Source: Leisingera sp. S132
Lineage (GTDB): Bacteria; Pseudomonadota; Alphaproteobacteria; Rhodobacterales; Rhodobacteraceae
Length of the DNA stretch: 64,000 nucleotides
Direction of reading: 5' to 3'
Assembly (NCBI RefSeq): GCF_025144465.1
Contig: NZ_CP083553.1
Location: 826,501 to 890,500 of the forward strand
Made by a program: the position numbers and the translations under genes. The notes beneath the pieces were generated by a model. That model searched no databases, was not told where the DNA came from, and was given only the letters and a program-made list of their open reading frames with translations. Each line of letters starts with the position of its first letter. Position 1 is the stretch's first letter. Shown here piece by piece: positions 59,813 to 64,000 of this stretch.

Positions 59813-62764
59813 TCAGATGCTCAGCGCTTCGTTCACGAGGGCTGCTTGTTGGGCTTTGTGTTCGCTGGCCAGGCCGGTTGCGGGCGAGGCCGAGGTGGCG
59901 CGGCCTGCGTAGACGGGCCGGGTGTGCTTGGCGCCGATACGGGTCAGCACCCATTCGATGTTGGGCTCGATGAAGGTCCAGGCGCCCTGGTTCTTGGGCT
60001 CTTCCTGGCACCAGACCATTTCCGCCTGCTTGAAGCGTTCCAGCTCCTTCACCATCGAGATGGCGGGGAACGGGTAGAACTGCTCCACCCGCATCAGGTA
60101 GACGTCGGTGATGCCGCGGGCGTCGCGTTCTTCCAGCAGGTCGTAGTAGACCTTGCCCGAGCACATCACCACACGCTTGATCTTGTCGTCCGCCACCAGC
60201 TGGGTGTCGGAGTTGCCGTGCTGGGCGTCATCCCACAGCACCCGGTGGAAGCTGGAGCCGGTGGTGAATTCCTCTGCCTTGCTGACCGCCAGCTTGTGGC
60301 GCAGCAGGGATTTCGGGGTCATCATGATCAGCGGCTTGCGGAAGGTGCGGTGCAGCTGGCGGCGCAGGATGTGGAAGTAGTTCGCCGGCGTGGTGCAGTT
60401 GGCGACGATCCAGTTGTCCTGGCCGCACATCTGCAGGAAGCGTTCCAGCCGGGCGGAGGAATGCTCCGGCCCCTGGCCCTCGAACCCGTGCGGCAGCAGG
60501 CAGACGAGGCCCGACATCCGCAGCCATTTGCTTTCGCCCGACGAGATGAACTGGTCGAACATGATCTGGGCGCCGTTGGCGAAATCGCCGAACTGGGCTT
60601 CCCATAGCGTGAGCGCGTTGGGTTCCGCCAGCGAGTAGCCGTATTCAAACCCCAGCACCGCATATTCGCTGAGCGCCGAGTCGATCACCTCATACTGCGA
60701 CTGGCCCGCGCGGATGTTGTTGAGCGGGTAGTAGCGCTCCTCGGTCTCCTGGTTGACGATACCGGAATGGCGCTGCGAGAAGGTGCCGCGGGTGGCGTCC
60801 TGGCCTGCGAGGCGCACCGGGTAGCCTTCCAGCATCAGGGAGCCGAAGGCCAGCGCTTCGCCGGTGGCCCAGTCAAAACCCTCGCCGGTTTCGAACATCT
60901 TGCCGCGGGCGTCCAGGACGCGGCCGACGGTCTTGTGCAGCGGGAAGCCCTCTGGCACCTGGCTCAGCGCGCGGCCGATATCGGCCAGGGTGTCCGGCTC
61001 GATCGCGGTGCGGCCGCGCTGGTAGTCGGCGTCCTTCTTGTCCAGATGCGACCAGCGCCCGTCCAGCCAGTCGGCCTTGTTGGGCTTGTAGTTCTTGCCG
61101 GTCTCGAACTCTTCGTTCAGATGCGCCTGGAAGGCGGCCTTCATGTCCTCGATCTCGCCCTCGGGGATCAGCCCGTCCTTGACCAGCCGGTCGGTGTACA
61201 GGGTGAGGGTGGTCTTATGACCCTTGATCTTCTTGTACATCAAGGGGTTGGTGAACATCGGCTCGTCGCCTTCGTTGTGACCGAAGCGGCGGTAGCAGAA
61301 GATGTCGATGACCACGTCCTTGTGGAACTTCTGGCGGAACTCGGTGGCGACCTTGGCGGCGTGCACAACCGCCTCCGGGTCGTCGCCGTTCACGTGGAAA
61401 ATCGGCGCCTCAACCACCAGCGCGTTGTCGGTCGGGTAAGGGGAGGAGCGCGAGAAATGCGGTGCGGTGGTGAAGCCGATCTGGTTGTTCACCACGATAT
61501 GCATGGTGCCGCCGGCCTTGTGGCCGCGCAGGCCCGACAGCGCAAAGCATTCCGCCACCACACCCTGGCCTGCAAAGGCCGCGTCCCCGTGCAGCAGGAT
61601 CGGCAGCACCTGGCTGCGATCGGTGTCGCCCAGCTGGTCCTGCTTGGCGCGGACCTTGCCGAGGACCACCGGGTTCACCGCCTCCAGGTGGGAGGGGTTG
61701 GCGGTCAGGCTGAGGTGCACGTTGTTGCCGTCGAACTCGCGGTCGGAGGAGGCGCCAAGGTGGTATTTCACGTCGCCGGAGCCGTCCACGTCCTCGGGCT
61801 TGAAGCTGCCGCCCTGGAATTCATTGAAGATCGCCCGGTAAGGCTTCTGCATCACATTGGCGAGGATGTTGAGGCGGCCGCGGTGCGGCATGCCGATCAC
61901 GATGTCGCGCACACCCAGTGCGCCGCCGCGCTTGATGATCTGCTCCATCGCCGGAATGAGGCTCTCGCCGCCATCGAGGCCAAAGCGCTTGGTGCCGGTG
62001 TATTTGACGTGCAGGAACTTCTCGAAACCCTCGGCCTCGACCATCTTGTTCAGGATCGCCTTGCGCCCCTCGCGGGTGAAGGTGATTTCCTTGTCGTAGC
62101 CCTCGATCCGCTCCTTCAGCCAGCTGGCCTGCTCCGGGTCGGAGATGTGCATGTACTGCAGCGCAAAGGTGCCGCAATAGGTGCGTTTCACGATCTCCAC
62201 GATCTGGCGCATGGTTGCGACCTGCAGGCCCAGCACGTTGTCAATAAAGATCGGCCGGTCCATGTCGGCATCAGTAAAGCCGTAGGATTTCGGGTCCAGT
62301 TCCGGATGGGAGGCCGCAGCGCGCATCCCAAGCGGATCCAGGTCGGCCGCCAGATGGCCGCGGATCCGGTAGGCGCGGATCAGCATCAGGGCGCGGATCG
62401 AGTCCAGAACCGCGCGCTGCACCTGATCGTCGGTCAGTTCGACGCCCTTGGCGGCGGCCTTGTCCTTGATCTTCTTGCCTGCGCCCTTGGCTTCGGCAGG
62501 GGCCGGCCATTCGCCGGTCAGCGCGCCGGTCAGATCGTCATTGGGGGCCGGCGGCCAGTCGCCGCGCGCCCAGGAGGGGCCCTTGGCCTCTGCCTTCACG
62601 TCCAGTTCGGCGTCGCCCATCTGGCGGAAAAACTCGGCCCAGGCGGCATCCACCGCGTTCGGGTCATTGGCGTAACGGGCATAAAGCTGCTCCAGATACT
62701 CCGCATTGTGCCCCTGCATGAAAGAGGAGGCGTGGAAGAGGTCGTTGGGCGATTGGTCGGTCAT
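59813..62764 (-). CDS. sucA: 2-oxoglutarate dehydrogenase E1 component
   Basis: A 983-aa thiamine diphosphate enzyme decarboxylating 2-oxoglutarate and reductively succinylating E2. Motifs: the N-terminal flexible region (SPNDLFHASSFMQGHNAEYL), MPHRGRLNILANVMQKPYRA, the TPP motif GDAAFAGQGVVAECFALSGL, IFCYRRFGHNEGDEPMFTNP, RHSGIVNQETEERYYPLNNI and VWCQEEPKNQGAWTFIEPNI. Length is typical. It is preceded upstream by an unknown gene and then sucD, and followed by sucB. Confidence 0.98.
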   Translation of the reverse strand: MTDQSPNDLFHASSFMQGHNAEYLEQLYARYANDPNAVDAAWAEFFRQMGDAELDVKAEAKGPSWARGDWPPAPNDDLTGALTGEWPAPAEAKGAGKKIKDKAAAKGVELTDDQVQRAVLDSIRALMLIRAYRIRGHLAADLDPLGMRAAASHPELDPKSYGFTDADMDRPIFIDNVLGLQVATMRQIVEIVKRTYCGTFALQYMHISDPEQASWLKERIEGYDKEITFTREGRKAILNKMVEAEGFEKFLHVKYTGTKRFGLDGGESLIPAMEQIIKRGGALGVRDIVIGMPHRGRLNILANVMQKPYRAIFNEFQGGSFKPEDVDGSGDVKYHLGASSDREFDGNNVHLSLTANPSHLEAVNPVVLGKVRAKQDQLGDTDRSQVLPILLHGDAAFAGQGVVAECFALSGLRGHKAGGTMHIVVNNQIGFTTAPHFSRSSPYPTDNALVVEAPIFHVNGDDPEAVVHAAKVATEFRQKFHKDVVIDIFCYRRFGHNEGDEPMFTNPLMYKKIKGHKTTLTLYTDRLVKDGLIPEGEIEDMKAAFQAHLNEEFETGKNYKPNKADWLDGRWSHLDKKDADYQRGRTAIEPDTLADIGRALSQVPEGFPLHKTVGRVLDARGKMFETGEGFDWATGEALAFGSLMLEGYPVRLAGQDATRGTFSQRHSGIVNQETEERYYPLNNIRAGQSQYEVIDSALSEYAVLGFEYGYSLAEPNALTLWEAQFGDFANGAQIMFDQFISSGESKWLRMSGLVCLLPHGFEGQGPEHSSARLERFLQMCGQDNWIVANCTTPANYFHILRRQLHRTFRKPLIMMTPKSLLRHKLAVSKAEEFTTGSSFHRVLWDDAQHGNSDTQLVADDKIKRVVMCSGKVYYDLLEERDARGITDVYLMRVEQFYPFPAISMVKELERFKQAEMVWCQEEPKNQGAWTFIEPNIEWVLTRIGAKHTRPVYAGRATSASPATGLASEHKAQQAALVNEALSI

Positions 62765-62775
62765 TGGTCGTGGCC

Positions 62776-63471
62776 CTATTCTGCGAGGGAGTTCAATACG
62801 TATGCGGTGGCGATAATATCTATCGGTGCGCCCGTCAGTTCCGAGATTCTCTGGGGCGAAAAGTAAGTCACGTAGTAGCGTCTGTTGATTCTGCCTGAAC
62901 CGTAGCTTTTCACTCTGGTCGGATTGATCGCCCTTGCGTTTTGAGCGGTAAGAGCAGGCTGAGCTTTTGAAAACGTTTCTTCCGAGATGTCTCGAGAGGC
63001 GTGCAGCTTGCAGGACAGGCTTGGGTGATGGCCAAGGCGCACAAGTTGCAGTTCCAGAATGCTAGGCGAGCCAGGAACCGTCATCCAAGTTGTGAGAGTT
63101 GGGCTATCTGGAACAACCTGAAGTTTGCGCTTGCCCTGAGAGGAGCTCAACGCGATTTCCCATATGCTTTTCCAGCGCGCTGCAGGGGCTTTTCCGTATC
63201 CAAGATGATGTTCAAGTGCTCCGGTTGCTAAGGATCGGATATGATCATCATTGAGTTCTTTTGCGGAAGTCTTAATCCATCCAAGCGTTTCCAGAGTTGC
63301 GACTAAGGCATCTTGGGATGGATCTGCTTTCAAGCAGGTAAGGATTGTTGCTTCCGAAAGATCGGCTGGAGCGGCTGAACCACTGACGGGCATGAGAAAG
63401 GCCCAGGTGGCACAGAGGCTGAAACCCGCCCGGCGCAGCGCGCCGGGCAGCGCCCGTCCCGCCCCCGTCAA
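62776..63471 (-). CDS. Hypothetical protein between sucD and sucA, AT-rich
   Basis: A predicted ~231-aa protein of unknown function. From TTG 63471 it would have a signal-like N-terminus (two Arg, then AGFSLCATWAFLMPVSGSAA) and a mature part beginning PADLSEATILTCLKADPSQD, with WKSIWEIALSSSQGKRKLQV, LTTWMTVPGSPSILELQLVR and SGRINRRYYVTYFSPQRISE. Alternatives are ATG 63567 (263 aa, adding a hydrophilic Arg-rich tail) or ATG 63393 (no signal). The region 62776-63400 is AT-richer than both neighbours, suggesting horizontal gain. No family recognised. A hairpin overlaps the upstream start region. Confidence 0.6.
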   Translation of the reverse strand: MTGAGRALPGALRRAGFSLCATWAFLMPVSGSAAPADLSEATILTCLKADPSQDALVATLETLGWIKTSAKELNDDHIRSLATGALEHHLGYGKAPAARWKSIWEIALSSSQGKRKLQVVPDSPTLTTWMTVPGSPSILELQLVRLGHHPSLSCKLHASRDISEETFSKAQPALTAQNARAINPTRVKSYGSGRINRRYYVTYFSPQRISELTGAPIDIIATAYVLNSLAE

Positions 63472-63472
63472 A

Positions 63473-63490
63473 CCGGAGGTTTGCCTCCGG
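63473..63490. terminator. Hairpin between sucD and the unknown gene
   Basis: CCGGAGG, TTTG, CCTCCGG: a 7-bp stem flanked by CAAA/TTTG. On the minus strand it follows sucD's stop by ~78 nt and could attenuate sucD-to-sucA read-through or protect an mRNA end. Confidence 0.45.
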
Positions 63491-63567
63491 CAAAACGGGG
63501 CGGGCGCTTCGCACCCTCCCCGCCGGGACGGGCGCTGGACACTGCCGTGACGCGCTGCGGGAGACAT

Positions 63568-64000
63568 TTACTTGCCGATCGCTTTCAGCACCGCTTCACC
63601 CAGGCCGGCCGGGCTTTCGGCGACCACGATGCCTGCGGATTTCATCGCTTCGATCTTGTCCTCGGCGCCGCCCTTGCCGCCGGCGACAATGGCGCCCGCG
63701 TGGCCCATGCGGCGGCCCGGAGGGGCGGTGCGCCCGGCAATGAAGCCTGCAACCGGTTTTTTGCGGCCCTTCTTGGCCTCATCGGCCAGGAACTGCGCGG
63801 CCTCTTCCTCGGCGGAGCCGCCGATTTCGCCGATCATGATGATGCTTTCGGTCTCGTCGTCGGCCAGGAACCATTCCAGCACGTCAATATGCTCAGTGCC
63901 CTTGATCGGGTCGCCGCCGATGCCGACGCAGGTCGACTGGCCCAGGCCCACGTCGGTGGTCTGCTTCACCGCCTCATAGGTCAGGGTGCCGGAGCGGGAC
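63568..64000 (-). CDS. sucD: Succinyl-CoA ligase alpha subunit (partial, 5' end off the right edge)
   Basis: About 143 C-terminal residues are visible, running [20 protein letters not shown]..., [20 protein letters not shown]..., and the phosphohistidine region [20 protein letters not shown], with the active His in GHAG. SucD with SucC converts succinyl-CoA to succinate with ATP/GTP synthesis. The start lies outside the window. Downstream genes (unknown, sucA, sucB, ..., lpd) complete a TCA-cycle cluster. Confidence 0.97.
   Translation of the reverse strand, partial: SRSGTLTYEAVKQTTDVGLGQSTCVGIGGDPIKGTEHIDVLEWFLADDETESIIMIGEIGGSAEEEAAQFLADEAKKGRKKPVAGFIAGRTAPPGRRMGHAGAIVAGGKGGAEDKIEAMKSAGIVVAESPAGLGEAVLKAIGK

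Noticed and set aside
60767-62866. A 699-codon plus-strand frame opposite sucA
   Set aside because: Antisense to sucA, whose motifs are complete; composition dominated by Val/His/Leu/Arg typical of a shadow frame.

Overview
The window looks like a chromosomal segment of a high-GC marine alphaproteobacterium, most likely Rhodobacteraceae (Roseobacter group, Leisingera/Phaeobacter/Ruegeria-like). The genus is inferred from gene content, not computed. Pointers are the 44-aa aa3-oxidase subunit IV, a TIGR02302-type membrane protein, a DUF6173 protein, a Mo-cofactor cluster with a fused MoeA, divergently organised PHB genes, and a sucD-sucA-sucB-lpd cluster. Both edges cut genes: pyrB on the left and sucD on the right.

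Layout. 1-10 kb: pyrB, a uracil-DNA glycosylase, a phosphoesterase/LysE/MoaB run, an RND efflux pair, Nudix, a DsbD-alpha-like protein and YqgE. 10-16 kb: Sua5, acyl-CoA dehydrogenase, MBL hydrolase, DUF6173, oxidase subunit IV and a lipoprotein. 16-21 kb: azlCD and the molybdenum-enzyme block fdhD-mobA-mobB-moeA, the last with an extra N-terminal domain. 21-31 kb: GreA, a VOC protein divergent from a SoxR-type regulator, ETF-ubiquinone oxidoreductase, a TPR protein, ispE, polyprenyl diphosphate synthase and small conserved proteins. 31-36 kb: DMT exporter with its LysR regulator, phbB, phbA and an EAL protein. 36-49.6 kb: sterol desaturase, small unknowns, TlpA thioredoxin, argH, two mini-lipoproteins, lysA, TIGR02302 protein, zinc-ribbon protein, ftsE-ftsX-plsC.

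Accessory island, 49.6-54.8 kb: three mobile elements are nested. An IS5-family copy (ends 49622 and 54810, transposase frameshifted) is interrupted just after its transposase stop codon by a 4.1-kb element (49675-53768). That element has TGTA...TACA ends and a 5-bp GCAGA target duplication. It carries an AAA+ ATPase gene with an in-frame amber codon and a TniQ gene lacking its 5' end. It is itself interrupted by an internally deleted IS3-family copy (51362-52044). No DDE transposase of the TniA/TnsB type is present, so this is a non-autonomous or decayed Tn7-superfamily-like element.

55-64 kb, all on the minus strand: sucD, an unknown gene, sucA, sucB (two lipoyl domains), an unknown membrane gene, a MAPEG protein, a small unknown, lpd and an EthD-like protein. 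The two unknown genes flanking sucAB look AT-richer than their neighbours.

Intergenic repeats recur across the window: a GGAGTATTT...AAAGATGAAAG box (six copies) and an ~80-bp GC-rich hairpin repeat (three copies), mostly between convergent genes. No tRNA, rRNA, CRISPR array or riboswitch was recognised.
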